The notes under the pieces: model-generated
Told to the model about the DNA's origin: nothing
Databases searched by the model: none
The model's input: the letters and a program-made list of their open reading frames with translations, nothing else
Made by a program: the position numbers and the translations under genes
Assembly (NCBI GenBank): GCA_963803015.1
Contig: CAWDKV010000004.1
Coordinates: forward strand, 558,001-622,000
Direction: 5' to 3'
From: Berkiella sp963803015
GTDB taxonomy: Bacteria; Pseudomonadota; Gammaproteobacteria; Berkiellales; Berkiellaceae
Length of the DNA stretch: 64,000 nucleotides
Shown: positions 43,273 through 51,106 of the stretch, piece by piece
Layout: each line of letters opens with the position of its first letter
Numbering within the stretch: the stretch's first letter is position 1

Positions 43273-44151
43273 ATGATTTCTTCTACTGAAAAAGCCCCCT
43301 TCTCTATTCATCGCCAACATTATCTTCCGCAGCATCTTTTATCTAGATTTGCAGGATTGGTTTCGCATTGTCCAGTCAAATGGCTCAAAAATGAAATTAT
43401 CCGACGATTCATTCAGCACTACCAGGTTGATATGAACGCAGCGCTTGACCCCGATCCCCACAGTTATCGCTCTTTTCATGATTTTTTTACACGCCAGTTA
43501 AAACGAGATGCAAGACCTATCGATCCGCAAATGAATAGTATTTGCTCACCCGCTGACGGCACCATCAGCGAGATGGGCGACATTTCTGGTGATAAGCTAC
43601 TGCAAGCAAAAGGACGCACTTTTTCTCTAGGCGCTTTATTAGGTTGCGATAATGACGCAAAATTGTTTGAAAATGGTCATTTTATGACAATTTATCTTGC
43701 CCCAAGAGATTATCATCGTGTTCATATGCCTCTAAGCGGTCAATTACTCAAACAACGCTATATCCCAGGCAAGCTTTTCTCCGTTAACCCTCTCACCTCA
43801 AAGCATGTAGATAATTTATTTGCGCGCAATGAAAGAGTGGTGTCGCTTTTTAGCCATCCCCAAGGCGACTTTGCGGTGATTTTGGTGGGGGCCATGTTGG
43901 TTGGCAGCATTAATACCACTTGGGGCGGAACGATTACTCCCAGCCCTCACTCAGAAATCATGACCCAATCGTACCCTCAAACCGAAGATCGCCATATTTC
44001 GCTCCAAAAAGGAGAAGAAATGGGGTATTTCTCTCTAGGCTCAACGGTGATAGTATTATTTCCGACTAATGTCAGTTGGAAAGATGAGATGTCTTCTGGC
44101 GCACCCTTAGTTGTTGGTCAAGCCATTGGGCTCGTGCAAAGCGAGCCCTAA
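43273..44151 (+). CDS. psd: Phosphatidylserine decarboxylase proenzyme
   Basis: A 292-aa pyruvoyl enzyme making phosphatidylethanolamine. YRSFHDFFTRQLKRDARPID, SPADGTISEMG (Asp95) and APRDYHRVHMPLSG (His148, His151) are conserved, and LGST at 255-258 is the self-cleavage site, giving a beta chain and a short pyruvoyl-bearing alpha chain. It is membrane-associated. The 3' ends of psd and epmA overlap by 4 nt; both are near each other in E. coli too. Confidence 0.96.
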   Translation: MISSTEKAPFSIHRQHYLPQHLLSRFAGLVSHCPVKWLKNEIIRRFIQHYQVDMNAALDPDPHSYRSFHDFFTRQLKRDARPIDPQMNSICSPADGTISEMGDISGDKLLQAKGRTFSLGALLGCDNDAKLFENGHFMTIYLAPRDYHRVHMPLSGQLLKQRYIPGKLFSVNPLTSKHVDNLFARNERVVSLFSHPQGDFAVILVGAMLVGSINTTWGGTITPSPHSEIMTQSYPQTEDRHISLQKGEEMGYFSLGSTVIVLFPTNVSWKDEMSSGAPLVVGQAIGLVQSEP

Positions 44152-45119
44152 GCTCTTTGCCAGGCAAAAGGCAAGACTTCTTCTAATTGCGCTATCCCCA
44201 GTTTTATCATGAGCAAACGATCAACTCCCACGGCCACCCCAGCACAAGCCGGGATCCCAGCCTCCAGTGCCGCTAATAATCTTTCATCAAGCGGTAAACT
44301 TTCAAGATTCTTCTTCTCACGCAGCGCCAAATCATTTACAAAACGTTGTCTTTGTTCTTGACTACAAATCAGTTCATGATAACCGTTGGCTAATTCTTTT
44401 CCTTGATAATAAAATTCAAAACGAGAAGCAACGGCAAAAGTGCGATTGCCCTCTTGTAACGTGCGAATTTTAGCAAGACTTGCCTGACTCGCAGGATAAT
44501 CAACCACAGCAATCGGCGCCTTTTCACCCAAATAGGGTTCAATACCATGCGTTAAAAGCAAATCTAACCAACCATCCACATCATACTCATCCGTATGGAC
44601 TGCCCAGCCTTTTTCTAAGGCAATCGCTTTGAGTTCCTGGGGGGTGGTTAAATGCGGCTGTAGATTAAAATATTTTTCAAACAAAGATTGGTACGTCACT
44701 ATCCCCGCTTTAGGACAGCCTAATAATAACTGAAATAACGCATTGACTTCGCCTATCAATTGTAAGTGATCCCAATCCAAACGGTACCACTCTAAGAGCG
44801 TAAATTCAGGGTTATGTTTTCGCCCTACTTCATCCCGACGAAACGCTTTTCCTAAGGAATAAATAGCACCTAAGCCAGCTGCCAGTAACCGTTTCATGCC
44901 AAATTCAGGAGAGGTTTGTAAAAAATAAGGGTTTTTCTTGGTAGGATGCGTGTCGACACGAAAAGCATGCAATAAAGGATCTGTCGCGACCCCTTGTGAT
45001 AACAAGGGGGGATCGACTTCAAGTACGGCTCTTTTTGCAAAAAAATCACGGATCTCTTGCAAAAACGCGGCTCGATGACGCAACGTCTCAAGTGACGCTG
45101 AAGGTTGCCAATCAATCAT
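44148..45119 (-). CDS. epmA: EF-P--(R)-beta-lysine ligase EpmA
   Basis: A 323-aa paralogue of the class II lysyl-tRNA synthetase catalytic domain without the anticodon domain. FLQTSPEFGMKRLLAAGLG, RRDEVGRKHNPEFTLLEWYR and ELANGYHELI with the final GVAVGVDRLLMIKLG are class II motifs 2 and 3. It attaches (R)-beta-lysine to Lys34 of EF-P. efp follows upstream by 12 bp on the same strand. Confidence 0.96.
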   Translation of the reverse strand: MIDWQPSASLETLRHRAAFLQEIRDFFAKRAVLEVDPPLLSQGVATDPLLHAFRVDTHPTKKNPYFLQTSPEFGMKRLLAAGLGAIYSLGKAFRRDEVGRKHNPEFTLLEWYRLDWDHLQLIGEVNALFQLLLGCPKAGIVTYQSLFEKYFNLQPHLTTPQELKAIALEKGWAVHTDEYDVDGWLDLLLTHGIEPYLGEKAPIAVVDYPASQASLAKIRTLQEGNRTFAVASRFEFYYQGKELANGYHELICSQEQRQRFVNDLALREKKNLESLPLDERLLAALEAGIPACAGVAVGVDRLLMIKLGIAQLEEVLPFAWQRA

Positions 45120-45131
45120 GATTTTAACCTC

Positions 45132-45701
45132 TTAGTCTCTTGCTCGACCTACATATTCACCTTTGCGGGTATCTATTTTAAGAACATCTCCAATTTGGAT
45201 AAAGAGCGGCACGCGCACCACAGCACCTGTTTCAAGTGTTGCCGATTTACTGCCCCCTCCTGAAGTATCCCCTTTGACGCCAGGGTCTGTTTCGGTCACA
45301 GTTAAATTGACAAAATTTGGGGGGGTAATCAACAGCGGCGCACCATTGTACAAAGTCACAATGCAAATATCTTGTTCTTTGAGCCATTTTGCAGCATCTT
45401 GTACCACAGCTTCTGTCACTTCATGTTGCTCATAACTTTCAGGAGACATAAAGTGCCAATGGGTACCATCAAAATATAAAAACTGAATATTGGTATCGAC
45501 CACATCAGCGGCTTCCACCGTTTCACCAGATTTAAAGGTTTTTTCTAAAACGCGACCCGTTTTTAGGTTGCGATAACGTACACGACTAAATGCTTGGCCT
45601 TTTCCGGGTTTGACGAATTCGTTTTCGACAATATTACACGGATCGCCATCTACCATGATTTTTAATCCGCTCTTAAATTCGCTTGTACTATAAATAGCCA
45701 T
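45132..45701 (-). CDS. efp: Translation elongation factor P
   Basis: A 189-aa three-domain factor that relieves ribosome stalling at polyproline. The loop FVKPGKGQAF puts Lys34 in the modification site, in agreement with epmA and epmB nearby. TFKSGETVEAADVVDTNIQFL and VTETDPGVKGDTSGG are typical. The gene is divergent from epmB across 126 bp. Confidence 0.97.
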   Translation of the reverse strand: MAIYSTSEFKSGLKIMVDGDPCNIVENEFVKPGKGQAFSRVRYRNLKTGRVLEKTFKSGETVEAADVVDTNIQFLYFDGTHWHFMSPESYEQHEVTEAVVQDAAKWLKEQDICIVTLYNGAPLLITPPNFVNLTVTETDPGVKGDTSGGGSKSATLETGAVVRVPLFIQIGDVLKIDTRKGEYVGRARD

Positions 45702-45827
45702 AAATCCTCTTCACTTTATAATTTTTAAAAAAATTTCCCGCAGCAAGGGCATTTGTGTATGATTGCTCGTAAAGTATAGTCCCTTGTAACTGACTAACCT
45801 AACCTAGAATTGTAGCCACAAAGCATA

Positions 45828-46844
45828 ATGATAACGCAACCTCTTTTAAAGCCACAACATGAGACTTGGCAACAAGCCTTGCAAAATGTCGTAACGGATC
45901 CCCATATTTTGCTTGAAATGCTCGATATTTCCCCGGAAAGCCTACCTTGGCAATGGGATAAACATTTTCCCTTGCGTGTGCCAAAAAGTTTTATCGCCCG
46001 AATGCAAAAAGGTAACCCAAATGATCCGCTTTTGCGACAAATCTTATCTCTAAAAGAAGAAAGTATAATAACTAAAGGGTTTTCTGAAGATCCGTTGGGT
46101 GAATCTTCTTGTAACCCCATTCCTGGCTTACTCCACAAATATCACGGCAGAGCCCTCGTCACTTTTAGCAGTAGTTGTGCTGTGCATTGTCGTTATTGCT
46201 TTAGACGTCACTTCCCGTATGCTGAAAATAATCCGGGCAAAAAAGGATGGTCTAAAGCGCTAGAATATCTAGCACAACATGAAGAAATTGTGGAAGTTAT
46301 TTTAAGTGGTGGTGATCCCTTGATGGCACCTAATGCACATTTAGCCTATTTCTTAGAAGAATTAACCCAAATTTCTCACATCAAGCTCTTACGTATTCAT
46401 ACGCGCTTACCCGTCGTCATTCCTACTAGAATTGATGCAGAATTATTATCGCTTTTTAAACAATCGCGCTTTCAAATTGTGATGGTCTATCATATTAACC
46501 ATCCTGCAGAAATAGTGCCTGAAATAACGCAGGGTGTAAAATTACTCAAGCAAGCTAATGTCACGATATTAAACCAAAGTGTCTTGCTAAAAGATATTAA
46601 TGATAACGTCGAAGTCTTGACTCGTTTATCTTACACGCTTTTTGGCGCAGGCATTTTGCCCTACTATGTGCATTTACTAGATTTAGTACAAGGATCTAGT
46701 GGTTTTCTAACTCCCTTTGCTGAAGCGAAAGCCCTACAACACGCTCTGCGCACACAACTACCAGGATATTTAGTGCCGCAATTTGTGCGCGAAGTTGCGC
46801 AAGAACCTTATAAAATACCCCTAGAACAACTACTTGAGACTTGA
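45828..46844 (+). CDS. epmB: L-lysine 2,3-aminomutase EpmB
   Basis: A 338-aa radical SAM/PLP enzyme converting (S)-alpha-lysine to (R)-beta-lysine for EF-P. Cys117, Cys121 and Cys124 in SCAVHCRYCFRR bind the iron-sulphur cluster. VILSGGDPLMAPN and YYVHLLDLVQGSSGFLTP agree with the family. With epmA and efp the complete pathway is in 2.7 kb. No epmC (hydroxylase) is visible. Confidence 0.96.
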   Translation: MITQPLLKPQHETWQQALQNVVTDPHILLEMLDISPESLPWQWDKHFPLRVPKSFIARMQKGNPNDPLLRQILSLKEESIITKGFSEDPLGESSCNPIPGLLHKYHGRALVTFSSSCAVHCRYCFRRHFPYAENNPGKKGWSKALEYLAQHEEIVEVILSGGDPLMAPNAHLAYFLEELTQISHIKLLRIHTRLPVVIPTRIDAELLSLFKQSRFQIVMVYHINHPAEIVPEITQGVKLLKQANVTILNQSVLLKDINDNVEVLTRLSYTLFGAGILPYYVHLLDLVQGSSGFLTPFAEAKALQHALRTQLPGYLVPQFVREVAQEPYKIPLEQLLET

Positions 46845-46963
46845 CTGAGACTTGATTCAGTCGTCGCATGCACACTCCTGCATCTTTTTGCAACTCAAGC
46901 CAATATGCATTGTAGCCGATAGTACAGTTAAACGCCTTGTCACTCGGGGAAGAAGTGTATTTT

Positions 46964-47305
46964 ATGAAAAATAAAGTACTCATTAATAGTAGCGCATTAG
47001 TCTGTTTTTTCTGTGCTCTCCCCAGCCAAGCACAAGTAAATTATTCCATAGAATATGATAAAAACTCTCCCTTGCAAAATGTTCCACTGACAAATGCTGA
47101 TTTACGTATTCAGCTGTTTGCCGATGGCACCCCTAAAGGATTTCTTGAAGTCAAAACGGATGATTACCGATCCTTTTCTTTTGATGAATATAAAAACTTT
47201 GAAATCCTTTCTATCAAAGGCGAAGAACAATATCATGCGCATTGCTTCGGCTATGGCATCGATCATGCAACAAAGGTTTCTATTACCTGTATCAAAAGAA
47301 AATAA
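46964..47305 (+). CDS. Small exported protein (113 aa)
   Basis: Not recognised. I start at ATG 46964, which gives a signal peptide (MKNKVLINSSALVCFFCAL then PSQAQ) with GGGGAAGAAG upstream, instead of 46937. The mature part is about 90 residues with two Cys (HAHCFGYGIDH and ITCIKRK). A degenerate copy of its last 17 codons lies at 48826-48876. Probably periplasmic or secreted. Confidence 0.6.
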   Translation: MKNKVLINSSALVCFFCALPSQAQVNYSIEYDKNSPLQNVPLTNADLRIQLFADGTPKGFLEVKTDDYRSFSFDEYKNFEILSIKGEEQYHAHCFGYGIDHATKVSITCIKRK

Positions 47306-47325
47306 ATCTACAATCTACTCCAACT

Positions 47326-48603
47326 CTAATGAGGTTTTAAATTTTTAGTTTCCTCACTGTAAGGGACTTGAGGGGATGGCTCGGGACTTTGCTTGAGCGC
47401 ATTTAATGCTTTTGCCTCATTAGAAAAAACAATTTCCACAGGTGGGAAGGATATTAAATCTTGAGAATGAGATTTTGGCGCACTTTCTTCAAGGCAGGCT
47501 TTTACTGCATTTTGCAATATACAAGTATATAATTCATCACCCAATAATTCTTTCCATAATGTACTTTTTTGAAATGTTGCTATTGCATCTTCAAAAGTGG
47601 TTTCAAATGGAAAATCCATCTGTTGGATGTCTTGAATGGATAAGTCGCGCTTTTTCGTAATACCATAGTAAAGCGAAGAAAGAATGGCGGCAAAGCTCAC
47701 ATAAAAGTCTTGGGAGGGGTCTAAATGACGTATTTCCATCCTAAAAGTTTCATTACTTCTTCTTTGCTTATTCATACCAGGATAATCATCTTCAAGCTCG
47801 TTATCTGGCAAGGGAGAGGGGCGAATAATTCCTTTTCCTTTTTCACCGCCCTTAAGAACAGCGATTTTAGTTGAGCCCGGAGCAGCTGTTTCAGTATCAT
47901 TTACACTTAAGCGCAAGAGACTCATTCTTTCTAACACAAAAGGGAGAAGCGAGTCATGAGTAGAGGCAATTAAACCCGCCGCAGCATGAAAAAATAACAA
48001 AGTGCCATCTCGTTTTTGTTCATCAAAAAACATATTTTTATCTTTAGACCATAAACTAATATTGGGTTGCGTGCTGTTGCCTGTGGATTGATATACTATC
48101 AGGCTCTCATTGACATCAGGAGGAAGCTGACTTTGACTTTTAATTTGATCAACTATCTGTTGGACTTGTTCATTCTTAAAAGGTTTGGCGTGAAAATCTA
48201 ATTCAACATGGCGTTTTTCTGCTTCCTTAGCGAGAAAGACTTTCACTTCATTGGCTAAACGACATATTTCCAATGGCGTATTGGGAACAAAAGTGACTTC
48301 ATATTTTCTGATCCCAGGAAATTCAAATCCTTTATCATCTGAAGTAAAACCCAATGGCCATTCTTTATAGAATCTTTCAATTTTTCCTGGAAAAGCTTGT
48401 TTGAGCTCTCTCTCCATTGTTTCTATATCAAGCACTTCAGTCCCAGGGTGTTCTGGAGAAGCTTTCACCATAAATTCTAATTCAAAACCTACTTTTATTT
48501 GAAGGTTTAATTCGGCAAATAGTTTTTCATATTTTTCAATTTGGCTGATTGCAAATGTGCATATTGGCGTTTGCGGGAGACTTAAGGTTTGTAACATAAA
48601 CAC
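47326..48603 (-). CDS. Glutamine-synthetase-like protein with altered active site
   Basis: A 425-aa protein matching the GS fold in order: KVGFELEFMVK (37-47; the E-x-E-F metal motif), KYEVTFVPNTPLEICRLAN with EKRHVELDFHAKPF (100-142), GNSTQPNISLW (175-185), FFHAAAGLIASTHDSLLPFV (204-223) and FRMEIRHLDPSQDFYVSFAA (287-306). The GNSTQPNISLW segment stands where GS has G-x-G-x-H-x-H-x-S-L-W, so both histidines are lost (Gln, Asn). The R-x-E-x-R motif stays. It may be a gamma-glutamyl ligase with a changed substrate, or inactive. The 3' end faces the small exported gene. Confidence 0.7.
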   Translation of the reverse strand: MFMLQTLSLPQTPICTFAISQIEKYEKLFAELNLQIKVGFELEFMVKASPEHPGTEVLDIETMERELKQAFPGKIERFYKEWPLGFTSDDKGFEFPGIRKYEVTFVPNTPLEICRLANEVKVFLAKEAEKRHVELDFHAKPFKNEQVQQIVDQIKSQSQLPPDVNESLIVYQSTGNSTQPNISLWSKDKNMFFDEQKRDGTLLFFHAAAGLIASTHDSLLPFVLERMSLLRLSVNDTETAAPGSTKIAVLKGGEKGKGIIRPSPLPDNELEDDYPGMNKQRRSNETFRMEIRHLDPSQDFYVSFAAILSSLYYGITKKRDLSIQDIQQMDFPFETTFEDAIATFQKSTLWKELLGDELYTCILQNAVKACLEESAPKSHSQDLISFPPVEIVFSNEAKALNALKQSPEPSPQVPYSEETKNLKPH

Positions 48604-49018
48604 TCACTACAAAAATTTAAGATAAAACGGCTTTTTAGTTATGCGCAGATACACAAAAAAAAAGCTAAAAATATTTTTGCTTTTTAGCAATTGAATTCGA
48701 TTTTAAAGGAGAAAAAATAGGAACACAATATAATGTCTGTTTTTGCCTGACAAATTGCTTTCTCAATGAGCCATAGAAAAGAGCAATAGCATTTTGAGAG
48801 GGGCCTTTGTCGTGCCCCAAACGATAGTATCGTTCATCAAACGAAGGTATCGATTAGCGGTATCAAAAGAAAATAATCTAAAGCTGCTATTTCTCTTTCT
48901 TTTTACTGTAAGTAGTGATAGCTTGCCAAACAAATGCAAGCATTGTTGAAAGCTATTTTGTTAAAAAAATAACTTTCACAGCGCTATTAAGGCCTATTGT
49001 CTAAAAGGGATGACAACA
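48604..49018. other. 415-bp intergenic region
   Basis: AT-rich spacer between divergently oriented genes. Apart from a degenerate gene end at 48826-48876 I see no gene. CGATAGTATCG-like short repeats lie at 48822-48855. Confidence 0.6.
48826..48876 (+). pseudogene. Remnant 3' end of a paralogue of the small exported protein
   Basis: Reads SIVHQTKVSISGIKRK then TAA, against GIDHATKVSITCIKRK and TAA at the end of the gene at 46964-47305. The DNA GTATCAAAAGAAAATAA is identical in both. Nothing upstream forms a matching coding frame. Confidence 0.55.
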
Positions 49019-50737
49019 ATGCCGGAATTGCAACAAAACCTCGAAACAGCCCGCATAACTTTACGTGACTATCTCCTTAACTTAGCAAGCCATGACCCAC
49101 ATGCAGAATCTTGGCGACAACAAATTTCAGGGACCTTAATGGGTTATCCTGTACAATTGCTGAATGAATTACAAGATTTTTTTGCAGAATTAGCAGACAC
49201 TAAATATCATTTAGCACCTGAAAAAATCCAGCCTTTTTCTTGTACCCAAACCGCTCTTTGTTTAGTTCATTTATTCATCAAAGACTCGCCCCCCAAAGAA
49301 AAAGATCCAGACAATCTTAAAATTTTATATCAAGCTTTGTATAAACCAGGTCAACTGTTACCTACCATTGAAGACTTTAGACCAGAGAAGACTGATAAGA
49401 TAGAAATATATGAACATGATGTGACGAGGATTGTTTCTGTTCTCAACAAAGCGTGTCTGTTACTTTATATTGTAGAAAAGAAAGAAGAGATAGCGCAATT
49501 TATGCAAACGCACCCGCAAGCATTAAAGACCCACCCTTCTCTTTCGTATTTATTAACTTCAACGTGGTTAGAAAAAGAAGTTCGCAAAATTGAACAGGTT
49601 GCAGAGAAACCTTATGAGTATGCGCATTTCAATCTATTTCCTTCTCTGAGGGGGATTATTCCTCAAGCAGAGAATGACGGAGAAAACGGCACCTTTTGGC
49701 ACAGTCTTTGGCAAACCCACCTGCTTCTTCCTTGGAAATTACGGTTTGGCATAGGGCGATTACATGCAAGGTTTTACGATCAAGATTATAGAGTGGAAAT
49801 TTACTATGCGTCATTACCCCATGACTATAGCAGACGAGGGTTTTCTGACAAATTATTCTTTTACATAAGTTTTTGGATACATCTTTGCATGGCTTGGCAT
49901 ATTTTCAATAATTCGTATATGCAAACTATAAAAAATGACTTAAATACTGCACTAGAATATATGAAGGGTTCTCGCTCTCTTTATTCTGCCCCCACGCTGG
50001 CCTTCAATCTCACGGTAGATATTTTAAAATTGCTATTTTTTCCTCTTATCCTAGCCACACCTTTATTACTCGGCATAACTTCCCTCCCTCTTTTATTGCT
50101 GCGTGCGTTGCTTAGTAAAATCCCTGGCTATTACGTCAGAGTATCTGCTCTCGTTTTATTGGATGCGATGGAGACCCTAAAAGATCTCACCCTTCTTATC
50201 ACCGGTATTTTATGGCTCTCGCCGTTAATTAAAGCAGCTATTGTGCTACCTGCGGCATTGGTGACGCTTGGCGGTTTTGTTTCAATGATTGTGTTGCTCA
50301 CGACTTTGATAGCGCTAACCGCTCTCGGGTTGTCTCCCCAAATCCTTGCTTTTATTCTAGGGATGGGAGGACTCAACAAGATAGTCGATCTCGCTTTTTC
50401 GCCTTTAGTGAGTTTAGGAGGCGTGGTCGGGATTTTAAGTTTTCCTCTGGTTTTAGGGCTGCTCACTGTGCCACGCATGGTAGTTGAAACTGCCTTTATG
50501 CTACAAAATTTTTCACAATGGGCAACAGCCTATTTTAATGCTGCGCTGAATCCGCCGCCCCCTTCCCCCTCTCAACTCCTAAGCCAAGGATATGATCCAA
50601 TTGACGATTTAAACCTTTTTGTAAAACAAAATCCGTTATTACTCCAGTATGAACAAGCGATAGAAGCAACCCTTACACCAAGCCTACCCTTATCCACACC
50701 TTCTCCTGCTCCTCAATTAAAAGGGCTCAGTCCCTGA
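49019..50737 (+). CDS. Hypothetical ~572-aa polytopic membrane protein
   Basis: Not recognised. The N-terminal 290 residues are soluble and helical (VTRIVSVLNKACLLLYIVEK); the C-terminal part has several long hydrophobic stretches (FPLILATPLLLGITSLPLLL, AAIVLPAALVTLGGFVSMIV, LVSLGGVVGILSFPLVLGLL) and ends in a Pro/Ser-rich tail. The start is set at ATG 49019 since AAGGG touches the ATG at 49010 and suits the second. This layout recalls membrane-inserting effectors of Legionellales, but that is a guess. Confidence 0.65.
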   Translation: MPELQQNLETARITLRDYLLNLASHDPHAESWRQQISGTLMGYPVQLLNELQDFFAELADTKYHLAPEKIQPFSCTQTALCLVHLFIKDSPPKEKDPDNLKILYQALYKPGQLLPTIEDFRPEKTDKIEIYEHDVTRIVSVLNKACLLLYIVEKKEEIAQFMQTHPQALKTHPSLSYLLTSTWLEKEVRKIEQVAEKPYEYAHFNLFPSLRGIIPQAENDGENGTFWHSLWQTHLLLPWKLRFGIGRLHARFYDQDYRVEIYYASLPHDYSRRGFSDKLFFYISFWIHLCMAWHIFNNSYMQTIKNDLNTALEYMKGSRSLYSAPTLAFNLTVDILKLLFFPLILATPLLLGITSLPLLLLRALLSKIPGYYVRVSALVLLDAMETLKDLTLLITGILWLSPLIKAAIVLPAALVTLGGFVSMIVLLTTLIALTALGLSPQILAFILGMGGLNKIVDLAFSPLVSLGGVVGILSFPLVLGLLTVPRMVVETAFMLQNFSQWATAYFNAALNPPPPSPSQLLSQGYDPIDDLNLFVKQNPLLLQYEQAIEATLTPSLPLSTPSPAPQLKGLSP

Positions 50738-50777
50738 CAAGCAGTCGATTTTACCGCATAAACGGCCGCACTTTTTG

Positions 50778-50805
50778 TTAACTTTCAAACCGATTATGTT
50801 ATGCT
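50778..50805 (+). promoter_or_regulatory. Candidate promoter of the double-glycine peptide
   Basis: TTAACT (50778-50783) and TATGCT (50800-50805), spacer 16 bp. The start would fall about 25 bp before the ATG at 50837. Confidence 0.4.
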
Positions 50806-50836
50806 AACGCAAAGCACAACAGGAATAGTCTTTATT

Positions 50837-51106
50837 ATGCGCGAATTATCTTTACAAGAAATGCGTCATGTTACAGGTGGCGGTGGCGGATTTTATACCG
50901 ATGATCTGCTCATTGTGGGCGCAACAATCGGGTTCGTTGGCTGTATGTGGCTCAACTCTAAACGCAAGCACTATGGCAAGCCAGTTGGCAGTTGGAGTGA
51001 AACTCTCAACTGCACGCTTCGCACCAGTCTAGAATTTGGGGCTGCTGGCATTGTGATAGATCTGATCAATCAATGTTATTCTCAAAGCTTAAACTTTAAG
51101 GCTTAG
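50837..51106 (+). CDS. Microcin-like peptide with double-glycine leader (89 aa)
   Basis: The N-terminus MRELSLQEMRHVTGG matches the class II microcin/bacteriocin leader pattern L-S-x-x-E-M-x-x-V-x-G-G; colicin V begins MRTLTLNELDSVSGG. Cleavage after Gly14-Gly15 would leave a 74-aa core (GGGFYTDDLLIVGATIGFVG and on) with two hydrophobic stretches and three Cys (36, 59, 80). The track-length ORF starts 12 codons earlier, but this ATG gives the leader. Export would need a peptidase-containing ABC transporter; none is in the window, though tolC lies 6 kb away. No immunity gene is evident. The last 18 nt overlap the convergent parC. Confidence 0.7.
   Translation: MRELSLQEMRHVTGGGGGFYTDDLLIVGATIGFVGCMWLNSKRKHYGKPVGSWSETLNCTLRTSLEFGAAGIVIDLINQCYSQSLNFKA

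Noticed and set aside
43900..43930. MLVGSINTTW as the Psd cleavage site
   Set aside because: The conserved self-cleavage motif LGST is found later, at residues 255-258.
45794..46138. 114-aa minus ORF across the efp-epmB gap
   Set aside because: Mostly antisense to the well-supported epmB.
49019..50737. Large membrane protein as immunity or export partner of the microcin-like peptide
   Set aside because: No ABC, peptidase C39 or known immunity motif is seen, and it is far larger than typical immunity proteins.
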